From RGIG4097 sp964637515 (GTDB lineage Bacteria > Bacillota > Clostridia > Christensenellales > CAG-917), in the NCBI GenBank assembly GCA_964637515.1, contig CAZWUI010000024.1, forward strand, positions 1-16,997: a stretch of DNA of 16,997 nt. Reading direction: 5' to 3'. Within the stretch, counting starts at the first letter, position 1, and each line of letters begins with the position of its first letter. Position numbers and translations under genes: made by a program. Positions 1-7,418 of this stretch are shown piece by piece. The notes below the pieces were generated by a model. The model had not been told where the DNA came from. It was given only the letters and a program-made list of their open reading frames with translations, and searched no databases.

Positions 1-972
1 TTGTTCGCGGGTGATGCAGATTGAGCCGCCGCCGATACCGACCTTGATGAAGTCCGCGCCGCATTCCGCAAGGAAGTTGAATCCGTCTTTATCGACCACG
101 TTGCCTGCGCCGACTTTGACTTTGTCGCCGTAGTTTTTGCGGATATATTCAAGGGTGCGTTTTTGCCAAATCGAGTAACCCTCGGAGGAGTCGATGCAAA
201 GCACGTCCGCGCCTGCTTCGATGAGTGCGGGAACACGTTTTTCAAAATCGAGAGTATTGATACCCGCGCCGACCATATAGCGTTTGTGTTCGTCGAGAAG
301 TTCGTCGGGATTTTTCTTGTGTTGGTCATAGTCCTTGCGGAAAACCATATAAAGGAGATTACCGTTTTCGTCAATCACGGGAATGGAATTGAGTTTGTGT
401 TCCCAAATTATGTCGTTTGCTTCGATGAGGGAAGTCGATGCGGGAGCGGTGATGAGTTTTTCAAACGGAGTCATAAATTCCGAAACCTTGGTTTCGGGAG
501 CCATACGACTCACACGGTAATCACGGCTCGTAACCATACCGAGAAGTTTGCCGTGAGGAGTGCCGTCCGCAGTGATAGGAATGGTGTTGTGTCCCTTGGA
601 ATGCACGAGGTCGAGCACGTCTGCAAGGGTGCTATCGGGAGTCAGGTTGCTATCGGATACGACGAAACCCGCCTTGTAACTCTTCACTCTTCTGACCATT
701 TCCGCTTCGCTTTCTATGGATTGAGAGCCGAAAATGAAGGAAATACCACCCTCTCTTGCGAGCGCAATTGCGAGAGTATCGTTGCTGACGGACTGCATGA
801 TTGCGGACGTCATGGGGATATTCAAGGAGATTGCGGGGGTTTCACCCTTCTTGAATTTGACGAGAGGAGTTTTCAGACTGACGTTTGCAGGGATGCAATT
901 CTCGTCGGTGTAACCTGGAATGAGAAGATACTCGTTGAAAGTACGAGAGGGTTCATTGAAATAAGTTGCCAT
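1..972 (-). CDS. guaB: IMP dehydrogenase, Tritrichomonas-type, C-terminus cut by window edge
   Basis: This enzyme oxidises IMP to XMP with NAD+, the committed step of guanine nucleotide synthesis in the cytosol. The window holds 324 residues from ATG at 972, preceded by GGAGG at 978-982. The last visible residues are the catalytic loop GGGSICITREQ, with the nucleophilic cysteine at residue 319. N-terminal landmarks are FNEYLLIPG (about 12-20), a CBS-type insert (about 95-215) and VKVGAGNVVDKDGF near 295. From memory, this N-terminus, the GGISFIFGSQSIES stretch, the ICITREQ loop and the cysteine number all match the protozoan T. foetus enzyme (503 residues, Cys319) better than the usual bacterial GuaB. 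About 180 residues, including the flap, lie outside the window. The identification as an IMP dehydrogenase is secure. The subfamily rests on remembered sequence. Confidence 0.95.
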   Translation of the reverse strand, partial: MATYFNEPSRTFNEYLLIPGYTDENCIPANVSLKTPLVKFKKGETPAISLNIPMTSAIMQSVSNDTLAIALAREGGISFIFGSQSIESEAEMVRRVKSYKAGFVVSDSNLTPDSTLADVLDLVHSKGHNTIPITADGTPHGKLLGMVTSRDYRVSRMAPETKVSEFMTPFEKLITAPASTSLIEANDIIWEHKLNSIPVIDENGNLLYMVFRKDYDQHKKNPDELLDEHKRYMVGAGINTLDFEKRVPALIEAGADVLCIDSSEGYSIWQKRTLEYIRKNYGDKVKVGAGNVVDKDGFNFLAECGADFIKVGIGGGSICITREQ

Positions 973-1102
973 ATATTCCTCCGATAACGATTATTTGCAG
1001 GTATAAAAAAAAGCAGAATTGCACGCAATTCCACCCAAGTCAACAAAATACGACACCCGTCGTAACGGCACGGATATTAAATTTTGCTACTCGTCTTTCC
1101 AT
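973..1102 (-). promoter_or_regulatory. Structured 5' leader of guaB, candidate attenuator or riboswitch
   Basis: The predicted leader of about 130 nt runs from the promoter at 1109-1137 to the guaB start. In the minus-strand RNA, 1081-1088 can pair with 1042-1049 (8 bp with one G-U). This encloses a 5-bp hairpin with a GGGU loop at 1050-1063. An intrinsic terminator (1005-1034) follows at once, then 32 nt carrying the ribosome binding site. There is no room for another promoter after the terminator, so guaB transcripts from the mapped promoter must read through it. I do not recognise the aptamer: it lacks the purine, mini-ykkC and preQ1 signatures I know. The pairing was done by eye. Confidence 0.45.
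1005..1034 (-). terminator. Intrinsic terminator inside the guaB leader
   Basis: In the minus-strand RNA a 9-bp stem (1034-1026 with 1021-1013, two G-U pairs) closes a CGUG loop. Eight uridines follow directly (1012-1005). It lies between the guaB promoter and the guaB start codon, so it probably works as a conditional attenuator, although it would also stop read-through from the upstream gene. Confidence 0.7.
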
Positions 1103-1108
1103 ATATAG

Positions 1109-1137
1109 ATGATATACTATTTGAACGGCTTTGTCAA
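1109..1137 (-). promoter_or_regulatory. Sigma-A-like promoter for guaB
   Basis: On the minus strand, TTGACA (1137-1132) is followed after 17 nt by TATCAT (1114-1109). Transcription should begin near 1102, giving a 130-nt leader. Confidence 0.6.
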
Positions 1138-1185
1138 ACAATCGCACAAAATGGCGAAATGTTTTTTCGACACGTGTCTAATTCT

Positions 1186-1209
1186 AAAAGAACTGCCTCA
1201 AACGGCAGT
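1186..1209 (-). terminator. Terminator overlapping the stop of the 163-residue membrane protein gene
   Basis: ACTGCC and GGCAGT (1204-1209 and 1192-1197) form a 6-bp stem with a 6-nt loop that contains the stop codon. The minus-strand tail reads TCTTTT (1191-1186). The stem is short, so efficiency may be moderate. Confidence 0.5.
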
Positions 1210-1689
1210 CCCTTTATACTCTTTATATTTGATTTCCGCATCGTTTGCGGTCATCGCGAGAGCGGTTTTTGCAATCACCTTATCCGCAATCAACTCATAG
1301 CCGTCGAGATTGCCTGTATCAATGATTTTTCTTGCAATCATAGGAGTGTCGGGGTGTGCGCCCATAAACTCTTCAAGGACGACGAAATCTTTGAGTTTGA
1401 TTTCTTCTATCTCTTCGAGATAGACTTTCCCTATCGAAGAATAAGTGCCGTATCTTACCGCATACACCGCACCCACCAAAAACATTGCGAGCGGTGCTAT
1501 GAGAAGAAAGAGATACCAACTGCCAAAATTCTTCACCACAAGCGCAATTATGAGTGCGAATACCACTATCGCAAGCACGCACAAAGCCATGAAAAGATAG
1601 CCGAATATCTTATATCTTTTGACGACTTCGGGGAGATTTGGGCGGATGATTTTGTCGTAATCGAGTTTTACACCAACATTATTAGCCAT
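1198..1689 (-). CDS. Hypothetical membrane protein with two transmembrane helices
   Basis: This is a 163-residue protein that I do not recognise. A polar, basic N-terminus (1-27) is followed by two hydrophobic helices at about 28-52 and 57-79. A soluble tail of about 80 residues is rich in Glu and Lys. The tail contains EEIEEIKLKDFVVLEEF and later an Ala-rich stretch with ANDAEIKYKEYKG. The start is ATG at 1689 because the next Met lies inside the first helix and no Shine-Dalgarno site favours another codon. The promoter at 1696-1724 places the predicted transcript start on the ATG itself. The gene is flanked by terminators on both sides, so it is monocistronic. Nothing nearby hints at its function. 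Confidence 0.7.
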   Translation of the reverse strand: MANNVGVKLDYDKIIRPNLPEVVKRYKIFGYLFMALCVLAIVVFALIIALVVKNFGSWYLFLLIAPLAMFLVGAVYAVRYGTYSSIGKVYLEEIEEIKLKDFVVLEEFMGAHPDTPMIARKIIDTGNLDGYELIADKVIAKTALAMTANDAEIKYKEYKGTAV

Positions 1690-1695
1690 ACGATT

Positions 1696-1724
1696 ATTCT
1701 ACTACCGCATTTGCACTTTGTCAA
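1696..1724 (-). promoter_or_regulatory. Sigma-A-like promoter, predicted leaderless transcript
   Basis: TTGACA (1724-1719), a 17-nt spacer and TAGAAT (1701-1696) lie on the minus strand. Only 6 nt separate the -10 element from the ATG at 1689, so the expected start site coincides with the start codon. Confidence 0.6.
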
Positions 1725-1730
1725 TGCAGG

Positions 1731-1755
1731 AAAACGGCCGTGAATACACGACCGT
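1731..1755 (-). terminator. Terminator of spoIVA
   Basis: In minus-strand RNA, 1755-1747 pairs with 1742-1734 (9 bp including one U-G) around a UAUU loop. A short U tract follows. It begins 24 nt after the spoIVA stop. On the plus strand the stem would carry a mismatch, which supports minus-strand use. Confidence 0.6.
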
Positions 1756-1779
1756 TATTTTTTCCTTTGCAAGCGGTGG

Positions 1780-3258
1780 TCAAAGTAGTATGCAGATGAC
1801 TCCGCCCTTCCCTTCGTTGACGATTCTGCCCAGAGTCTTTTTGAGTTTCAACTCCGCATCCGCAGGGACTGACGACAATTTATTGTTTATTCCGTCGGCA
1901 ACGAGAGAGGATAGCGACCGTCCAAAAATATTCGTTTCCCAAATCGCTTGTTTGTTTTCGCCGAAATCGCCGAGCATATTGTTGACAAGGTCCGCACTCT
2001 GCTGCTCGGTGCCAACTATGGGACTGACTTCGGTTTCGACGTCCACTTTCATGACGTGCAACGAGGGCGCGGATGCACGCAATTTCACGCCGTATTGTTG
2101 CCCTTGTTTGATGATTTCGGGCTCTTCAAGCACCATTTCGTCAATGGACGGCGGGACTATTCCGTAGCCTACGCTTTCCACCTGTTCGAGAGCGGACAGA
2201 AGTCTTGCCGTCTTTGCACTACCCGCCGCAAAATCTTTCAAACGCAAGAGCAAATCGAAATCGTCGTTGATTTCAATTCCGCTCTCTTCGGTCAAAACCT
2301 TGAAAAATACTTCTTCTTTCGGGCTGACCGTCACCACAATTCTGCCCTTTCCTGCATCAAGGTCGATACGAGTGGGAGTATCCCAAAACTCTGCGCCGTC
2401 GAAAAAGCCGTCTATACTCTCATAGTCTTTCATCTTCGACACGTTGTCCCCGAGACTGCGCACGACGGATATGAGTTCGCTCACCACGGGGGAATTTGCA
2501 TCGAGTGCTTGCACCCACTTCGGCAAGCGGAAATCTACTATTCTCACCCCAAATTCAAGGAGAATGCTTTCCATTATTTCGGATATATCCCCTTCGGTCA
2601 GTTTGAGTGCGTTGACAAGTCGAACGGGGACGTCGTATTTTCCTTCAAGTTCGACTTTCAAATCCTTGGCAGACTCCGCATTGACGTCAAAAACGTTCAA
2701 GACGATTGCGAAAGGTTTTCCCGTCTTTTTGAGTTCTTGCACGACCTTTTCTTCCGCTCGTGCGTATTCGCTTCTCGGAATGTCCGTGAAACTGCCGTCC
2801 GTGGTCACCGCCACCGCAATCGTGCTATGCTCGCGAATGACTTTGTCCGTGCCTATTTCAGCGGCGGTCGAGAAAGGCATTTCGTCGTCGCTCCAAGGGG
2901 TACGCACCATACGTTCTTTGCCTTCTTCTTCGCTTCCGAGTGCGCCTGCGACGAGATAACCGACGCAATCAATGAGTCGAAGATTGACCGCAAGATTGTC
3001 AGAAAACGATACTCTAACCGCTTCGTTTGGCACAAATTTCGGTTGAGTGGTCATGATAGTTTTGCCGTCGGCGGATTGAGGAAGTTCGTCGACGGCGCGT
3101 TTTTTCGCGTCGGGGTTTTCTATGCCGTCAAGCGCAAGTTCCTCCATAAACTGTTTGATGAAAGTGGATTTGCCCGTCCTGACAGGACCGACAACTCCGA
3201 CGTAGACGTCGCCGCCCGTGCGGGTTGCGATATCGCGGTAAAGGTCGAATTTGTCCAT
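1780..3258 (-). CDS. spoIVA: Stage IV sporulation protein A (spore coat base-layer ATPase)
   Basis: SpoIVA is a mother-cell ATPase that polymerises on the forespore surface, anchors the coat and supports cortex formation. The predicted 492 residues equal the length I recall for the Bacillus subtilis protein. Family landmarks sit at the known positions: Walker A GPVRTGKST (24-32, Lys30), the sensor threonine pair Thr70-Thr71 and Walker B Asp97 in LRLIDCVG. The C-terminus keeps the conserved IFGRSLSSLV and ends GGVICILL, like the family tail that contacts the membrane anchor SpoVM. ATG at 3258 was chosen over upstream codons because GGAGG (3265-3269) precedes it and because the protein then starts MDKFDLYRDIATRTGGDVY. 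A sigma-E-like promoter lies just upstream and a terminator just downstream, so the gene stands alone. It shows the organism, or a recent ancestor, forms endospores. Confidence 0.97.
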   Translation of the reverse strand: MDKFDLYRDIATRTGGDVYVGVVGPVRTGKSTFIKQFMEELALDGIENPDAKKRAVDELPQSADGKTIMTTQPKFVPNEAVRVSFSDNLAVNLRLIDCVGYLVAGALGSEEEGKERMVRTPWSDDEMPFSTAAEIGTDKVIREHSTIAVAVTTDGSFTDIPRSEYARAEEKVVQELKKTGKPFAIVLNVFDVNAESAKDLKVELEGKYDVPVRLVNALKLTEGDISEIMESILLEFGVRIVDFRLPKWVQALDANSPVVSELISVVRSLGDNVSKMKDYESIDGFFDGAEFWDTPTRIDLDAGKGRIVVTVSPKEEVFFKVLTEESGIEINDDFDLLLRLKDFAAGSAKTARLLSALEQVESVGYGIVPPSIDEMVLEEPEIIKQGQQYGVKLRASAPSLHVMKVDVETEVSPIVGTEQQSADLVNNMLGDFGENKQAIWETNIFGRSLSSLVADGINNKLSSVPADAELKLKKTLGRIVNEGKGGVICILL

Positions 3259-3281
3259 AGATTTCCTCCATTTTTTACTTA

Positions 3282-3310
3282 ATGCTATGATGAGACAATC
3301 GCAATTATGA
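3282..3310 (-). promoter_or_regulatory. Sigma-E-like promoter of spoIVA
   Basis: On the minus strand, TCATAAT (3310-3304), a 14-nt spacer and CATAGCAT (3289-3282) resemble the Bacillus sigma-E pattern KMATATT-N14-CATACAAT (one -35 and two -10 differences). The start site would fall near 3275, leaving a short leader with the GGAGG site. No sigma-A-type pair is evident here. Confidence 0.6.
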
Positions 3311-3329
3311 CAAATCCGAAAAATATCAT

Positions 3330-3359
3330 AAAAAAGCACACCGCCAAGTAGCAGTGTGC
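3330..3359 (-). terminator. Terminator at the end of the rnj-to-aminotransferase operon
   Basis: In minus-strand RNA, GCACACUGC (3359-3351) pairs with GCGGUGUGC (3344-3336) around UACUUG. Six uridines follow (3335-3330). It lies 120 nt after the aminotransferase stop and just before the spoIVA promoter, insulating the two units. Confidence 0.8.
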
Positions 3360-3479
3360 ATAGTTTTTGTTTCGATGCGGTTTGAGTCCGCTCATTTACA
3401 TTTCCGCCAAAATTGCAATCTCAATTAAAATTGCAACGTTATATCGGCAATACATAATTTATTTCCTTGTTACACGCGT

Positions 3480-4757
3480 CTATGCAAATTTTTTCGCCAT
3501 ATATCTTTCGATTCTTGCGATTTTGATTGCCGAGATAAGCACGTCGACGGCTACGTCAAGGTCTTCAAGAGACGGCACGGACGGCGCAATACGCATATTC
3601 TCGTCAAGGTCGTCTTGTTTGTAGGGATAAGTCGAGCCTGCGGGGGTGAATTTCACACCTGCTTCCGCGCTCAATTCGATGATTCTCTTCGCACAACCTT
3701 TGACGTTGACAGAGATGAAATAACCGCCGTTAGGTCTGCTCCAACCGACGTACGGGTCGCCTTTGAAAGCGTCTTCCATTTTCTTGTCAAAAAGTTCGAA
3801 TTTCGGACGGAGAATGTCCGCGTGTTTTGCCATAATCTTCTTCACGTTGTCGAGATTTTTCAAAAAATTGACGTGCATCAACTGATTGACTTTGTTAGGT
3901 CCGATGGTCTTGAAAGTCAAGCGTTTCAATATATCGTTCACGTTTTCAACCGACGATGCGAATGCGGATACGCCACTGCCCGCAAAGGTGATTTTGGACG
4001 TGGAAGTGAATGCGTAAACACGGTTGAGAGTGCCTGCTTTTCTTGCGACGTCAAAGATATTTTTGAGTTTGTCCCCTTCGTCGTAGAGGTCGTGCACCGC
4101 GTATGCGTTGTCCCAGAAAATGCGGAAGTCGCTTGCGGCGGTTTTCATTGTCGCAAGGCGTTCGACCACCTTATCCGAATAAGTTATACCGGTCGGGTTG
4201 CTATATTTAGGCACGCACCAAATACCCTTTATGCTTTCATCCGAGCCGACGAGAGTCTCAACGACGTCCATATTTGGACCGTTTTCGTCCATTTTGACCG
4301 TGATCATTTCGATCCCGAACTGTTCGCAGACCGCAAAATGTCTATCGTATCCCGGAGCGGGACAGATGAATTTGACCTTGTTTTGTTTCGACCACGGAGT
4401 CCCGCCGAGCACACCGAAAGTGTAGGCGAATTGCACGGTCGTATACATAAGGTCGAGGGAACTTCCGTCCCCTACCACGACTTCTTCGGGTTTCGCGCCG
4501 AGAATGTCACCAAAAAGCGTTCTTGCGGATTTCAAGCCGGAGAGTGCGCCGTAGTTTCTTGCGTCCACGGTGTCTGCGGTATAGTCGATATCCCCTGCCG
4601 ATTTGAGCATAGGCATAGCGATTTCGAGTTGGTCCTGCGACGGACGACCTCTCGTCATATCGATTCCGTTACTTTTTTTCTGCAACCTTTTCAAGTTCTT
4701 CGTTTCGATGTCGAGAAGAGCCTGCAATTCTTGTTTCGAGTAGATTGAACAATCCAT
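3480..4757 (-). CDS. PLP-dependent aminotransferase, aspartate aminotransferase subgroup Ic type
   Basis: The 425 residues have the fold-type I aminotransferase layout. The PLP lysine is Lys255 in TSTSKITFAGSG. NPTG is at 187-190, FWDNAYAVHDL carries Asp216 and Tyr219 for cofactor binding, and Arg389 in NMRIAPSVP fits the substrate-carboxylate arginine. N-terminal GIDMTRGRPSQDQLEIAMPM and the motif ARNYGALSG are typical of the Aminotran_MocR-labelled family, whose studied members are aspartate aminotransferases (2-oxoglutarate/glutamate exchange). There is no MocR-type DNA-binding domain. The start is ATG at 4757, with GAGAGGAA upstream. It lies 56 nt after der, farther than the other operon members, and a weak promoter may sit in that gap. 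The exact substrate is not provable from sequence alone. Confidence 0.88.
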   Translation of the reverse strand: MDCSIYSKQELQALLDIETKNLKRLQKKSNGIDMTRGRPSQDQLEIAMPMLKSAGDIDYTADTVDARNYGALSGLKSARTLFGDILGAKPEEVVVGDGSSLDLMYTTVQFAYTFGVLGGTPWSKQNKVKFICPAPGYDRHFAVCEQFGIEMITVKMDENGPNMDVVETLVGSDESIKGIWCVPKYSNPTGITYSDKVVERLATMKTAASDFRIFWDNAYAVHDLYDEGDKLKNIFDVARKAGTLNRVYAFTSTSKITFAGSGVSAFASSVENVNDILKRLTFKTIGPNKVNQLMHVNFLKNLDNVKKIMAKHADILRPKFELFDKKMEDAFKGDPYVGWSRPNGGYFISVNVKGCAKRIIELSAEAGVKFTPAGSTYPYKQDDLDENMRIAPSVPSLEDLDVAVDVLISAIKIARIERYMAKKFA

Positions 4758-4789
4758 ATTATATTCCTCTCAAAATTAAGTTCATTAGT

Positions 4790-4817
4790 ATTATACGTCG
4801 CGAAGGAAAATTGCTAA
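4790..4817 (-). promoter_or_regulatory. Possible weak internal promoter before the aminotransferase gene
   Basis: TTAGCA (4817-4812, overlapping the der stop), a 16-nt spacer and a perfect TATAAT (4795-4790) lie on the minus strand. The -35 matches only 4 of 6 positions. It would let the aminotransferase be expressed apart from the upstream genes. Confidence 0.35.
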
Positions 4818-6130
4818 TCCTCGTTATTTTTGCGGATGAGTATTCTGACGGGCGTACCGCGGAAGTCGAAACTCTTGCGGAGCGCGTTTTCAAGGTAGCG
4901 TTTGTAACTGAAATGCATAAGTTCAGGATCGTTGACCTTGACCACGAAAGTCGGCGGACAGACTGCAACTTGCGTGGTGAAATAGATTTTCAACTTTCTG
5001 CCTTGTTTTGACGGCGGTTCGCTTATGCGGATAGCGTCAGACAAAACTTCGTTCAAAAGTCCCGTTTGAATACGGCGTCTTGATGCGGCGACGACTTCCT
5101 TGCATGCGGGGAGTATCGCATCCGTGCGTTTGCCGTTCTTTGCCGAGATATACACCGACTTGAAATAGTCCATAAATTTCAAATCGTCACGGAGTTTTTT
5201 CTCGAATTTTTCTTTCGTGTAGGTGTCCTTGTCCACCAAATCCCACTTGTTCATAGCGATAACCGACGGTTTGCCCTCTTCGTTTACGAAACCTGCGATT
5301 TTGACGTCTTGTTCGGTCAATCCTTCGCTTGCGTCGCACATGATGACTACCACGTCCGCACGCCTGACTGCAAGTATAGTGCGAACGACGGAATAGCGTT
5401 CAACGTCTTCTCCGACCGCCTTTTTCTTGCGCATACCCGCGGTGTCTATGATGAGATATTTATCGTTGCCCACGTCGAGTGCGGTGTCGATTGCATCCCT
5501 TGTCGTGCCCGCAATATTGCTGACTATGCAACGGTCGTAACCGAGAAGTTTGTTCGTGAGAGAACTTTTGCCCGCATTAGGTTTTCCGACGATAGCGATT
5601 TTCAATCTTTCGGGGTCTTCTTCATGGGGGACCGCTTCGATTTGTTCGATGATTGCGTCGAGAAGGTCGCCGAGTCCTTTACCCTGCTCTGCGGACACTC
5701 CGTAAGGCTCGCCAAAGCCCAGTGCGTAGAAATCGTACAAGTCATGAAGTTCGTTGTTGTCGAGTTTGTTGACGGCAAGCACGACGGGCTTGTCCGCCTT
5801 TCTCAAAAACGCGGTTATAGTCTGGTCGTCAAGGGTAAGACCGGTTTTGCCGTCTACTACGTAGACGACCGCATCCGCCGCCTCGACCGCAATTTCCACT
5901 TGAGAGCGGATATGCGACCACATTTCGTCTTCGCTTTTGAGTTCAAGACCGCCCGTGTCGATGAGCGTGAAAGCCTTTCCGCACCATTCGACGTCAGCGT
6001 AAATTCTATCTCTCGTCACGCCGGGGGTGTTTTCTACGATTGAAATTCTCTCGCCCACCAAGCGATTGAACAGAGTGGATTTTCCTACGTTAGGTCTACC
6101 GACTACGGCAACCAATGGTTTATTGTTCAT
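4814..6130 (-). CDS. der: Ribosome assembly GTPase Der (EngA)
   Basis: Der is an essential GTPase with two tandem G domains that acts in maturation of the 50S ribosomal subunit. The 438-residue length is normal. G domain 1 has GRPNVGKS (11-18), DTGG (58-61) and NKLD (121-124). G domain 2 has GKPNAGKS (182-189), DTAG (229-232) and NKWD (294-297). Both switch I regions carry the expected TPGVTRD and AGTTRD. The C-terminal KH-like domain (about 350-438) includes KIYFTTQVAVCPPTFVVKVN and ends near FRGTPVRILIRK. The start is ATG at 6130, with AGAGGA upstream. Only 9 nt separate it from the DUF512 gene, so the two are co-transcribed. In my recollection these two are frequent neighbours in Clostridia. 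Confidence 0.98.
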   Translation of the reverse strand: MNNKPLVAVVGRPNVGKSTLFNRLVGERISIVENTPGVTRDRIYADVEWCGKAFTLIDTGGLELKSEDEMWSHIRSQVEIAVEAADAVVYVVDGKTGLTLDDQTITAFLRKADKPVVLAVNKLDNNELHDLYDFYALGFGEPYGVSAEQGKGLGDLLDAIIEQIEAVPHEEDPERLKIAIVGKPNAGKSSLTNKLLGYDRCIVSNIAGTTRDAIDTALDVGNDKYLIIDTAGMRKKKAVGEDVERYSVVRTILAVRRADVVVIMCDASEGLTEQDVKIAGFVNEEGKPSVIAMNKWDLVDKDTYTKEKFEKKLRDDLKFMDYFKSVYISAKNGKRTDAILPACKEVVAASRRRIQTGLLNEVLSDAIRISEPPSKQGRKLKIYFTTQVAVCPPTFVVKVNDPELMHFSYKRYLENALRKSFDFRGTPVRILIRKNNED

Positions 6131-6139
6131 ATATTCCTC

Positions 6140-7417
6140 TTATGCTTTATTCTTGAAAAATTCCGCAAGCACTTCGGCAAGATTTGCGCCGTTGTGTGCG
6201 ACGGTCAACACGGGTTTTCCGAGAGCGTTTTGGACTTCGTCGAGAGTGGTGTCGTCAAGGAAAGTCGTGGTAAATTCGCGGAGCATATTGTCGGGTATTA
6301 CGTAGCAATCCGTATCCAGTCCTTTTGCCTGTGCGATGATATCCGAGCCGACAACCAGTCCCGCCACCGTTACGCTATTGCCGAAAAAGTCGTTGCGTAT
6401 GGGTTTGACCGCAATTTCTATTCCGAGTTTTTCTTCCACGCTCTTTTTGAGCGTTTCGAGTATGGGAGCGAAGGATACGCCCGTCACGAAAGTTGCCTTT
6501 CCTTTCAAGTTTTCCTTGTTCAGATTTTCGAGAGAAAAGTCGAGATTATCCTCGAAATCCGCAATGAGTCCCACGCCGTTTTCTATCTGTCCGAAGTCGC
6601 CGTAGTAGGCAAATGATGGAATTTCTCTCTCTGCAATGACGTAGTATTCGTCCGAACACCAACAGAAATATCCACCGTATTCTTCGTTGATTTTTTCAAC
6701 TGCGTCAATCGTCCTTTCCGCTTCCGCCTTGTTGACGGTGCGAATGTCCGCAAGTCCGTTTCTATGCCCCGTAAGCCCGACAGGCACGACCGCTACGCTT
6801 TCCACTCCCTCTACGGAATGCAACCCTCTTATGCTCTTGACGAGTTCGTCTCCGTCGTTCATTTCGGGGACTACGACGAGTTGCGTGTGCATTTTTATTC
6901 CCGCATCACCAAATCTACGCATCATCGAAATCAAGTCGCGAGTGTGGGGATTTCTCACCATTTTCACTCTCAAATCGTCATCGAATGCGTGGACCGATAT
7001 GTATAGCGGACTGAGATGCAGTCTGATGATACGCTGAATTTCATCTTCGCTAACGTTGGTCATTGTGACGTAACTTCCGCATATGAAACTCATACGATAG
7101 TCGTCGTCCTTGACGTAAAGTGTCTTGCGAAGTCCTTTGGGCAGTTGGTCGACAAAGCAGAAAACACACTTGTTTCTGCAACGGATGACGTCTAGTTCCT
7201 TGTCAAATTCGAGTCCCAACGATTGTCCGTCCTTTTTTGCGATTTTGACGGTGTGCTTTTTGCCGTCACGCTCGACCACCACGTCAAATTTGCGCTCGTT
7301 GTCGAAATAGAGATAGTCGAGAATATCAATGAACGGATAACCGCCCATTTCAATAATCTCGTCCCCTTCTCTGAGACCGCACTTATGCGCTACGTTCGAT
7401 AATTTCGTAATTTTCAT
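6140..7417 (-). CDS. DUF512 family radical-SAM-like iron-sulfur protein with PDZ-like N-terminus
   Basis: The 425-residue protein opens with a PDZ-like region (about 1-65), with CGLREGDEIIEMGGYPFID as the carboxylate-binding-like turn. It then shows the cluster motif CRNKCVFCFVDQLPKGLR, with Cys80, Cys84 and Cys87 spaced CxxxCxxC as in radical SAM enzymes. The conserved DDDYRMSFICGSYVTMTN block follows. The C-terminal DUF512 domain (about 210-425) contains FCWCSDEYYVIAEREIP and ends with AHNGANLAEVL. The biochemical role of the family is unknown to me. Its usual place beside der and in ribosome or RNA operons suggests a translation-linked modification, but that is inference. The start at 7417 has AGGAAAG upstream and lies 1 nt after the glycosyltransferase stop, implying translational coupling. 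Confidence 0.9.
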   Translation of the reverse strand: MKITKLSNVAHKCGLREGDEIIEMGGYPFIDILDYLYFDNERKFDVVVERDGKKHTVKIAKKDGQSLGLEFDKELDVIRCRNKCVFCFVDQLPKGLRKTLYVKDDDYRMSFICGSYVTMTNVSEDEIQRIIRLHLSPLYISVHAFDDDLRVKMVRNPHTRDLISMMRRFGDAGIKMHTQLVVVPEMNDGDELVKSIRGLHSVEGVESVAVVPVGLTGHRNGLADIRTVNKAEAERTIDAVEKINEEYGGYFCWCSDEYYVIAEREIPSFAYYGDFGQIENGVGLIADFEDNLDFSLENLNKENLKGKATFVTGVSFAPILETLKKSVEEKLGIEIAVKPIRNDFFGNSVTVAGLVVGSDIIAQAKGLDTDCYVIPDNMLREFTTTFLDDTTLDEVQNALGKPVLTVAHNGANLAEVLAEFFKNKA

Positions 7418-7418
7418 T

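Noticed and set aside
163..987. Long plus-strand open frame opposite guaB
   Set aside because: It is a shadow of the IMP dehydrogenase gene. The product is low in recognisable motifs and the minus-strand reading is unambiguous.
1948..3282. 444-codon plus-strand open frame opposite spoIVA, with similar long frames opposite the aminotransferase (3615-4748) and opposite the GH3 gene (12645-13847, minus)
   Set aside because: These genes rarely use TTA, CTA and TCA, whose complements are stop codons, so long antisense frames arise by codon bias. Products are His/Phe/Arg-rich and match no family I know.
3285..3395. 36-residue minus-strand frame with a hydrophobic tail between the aminotransferase gene and spoIVA
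   Set aside because: It runs through the operon terminator, whose T run creates the Phe codons, and ends inside the spoIVA promoter. The ribosome binding site is poor.
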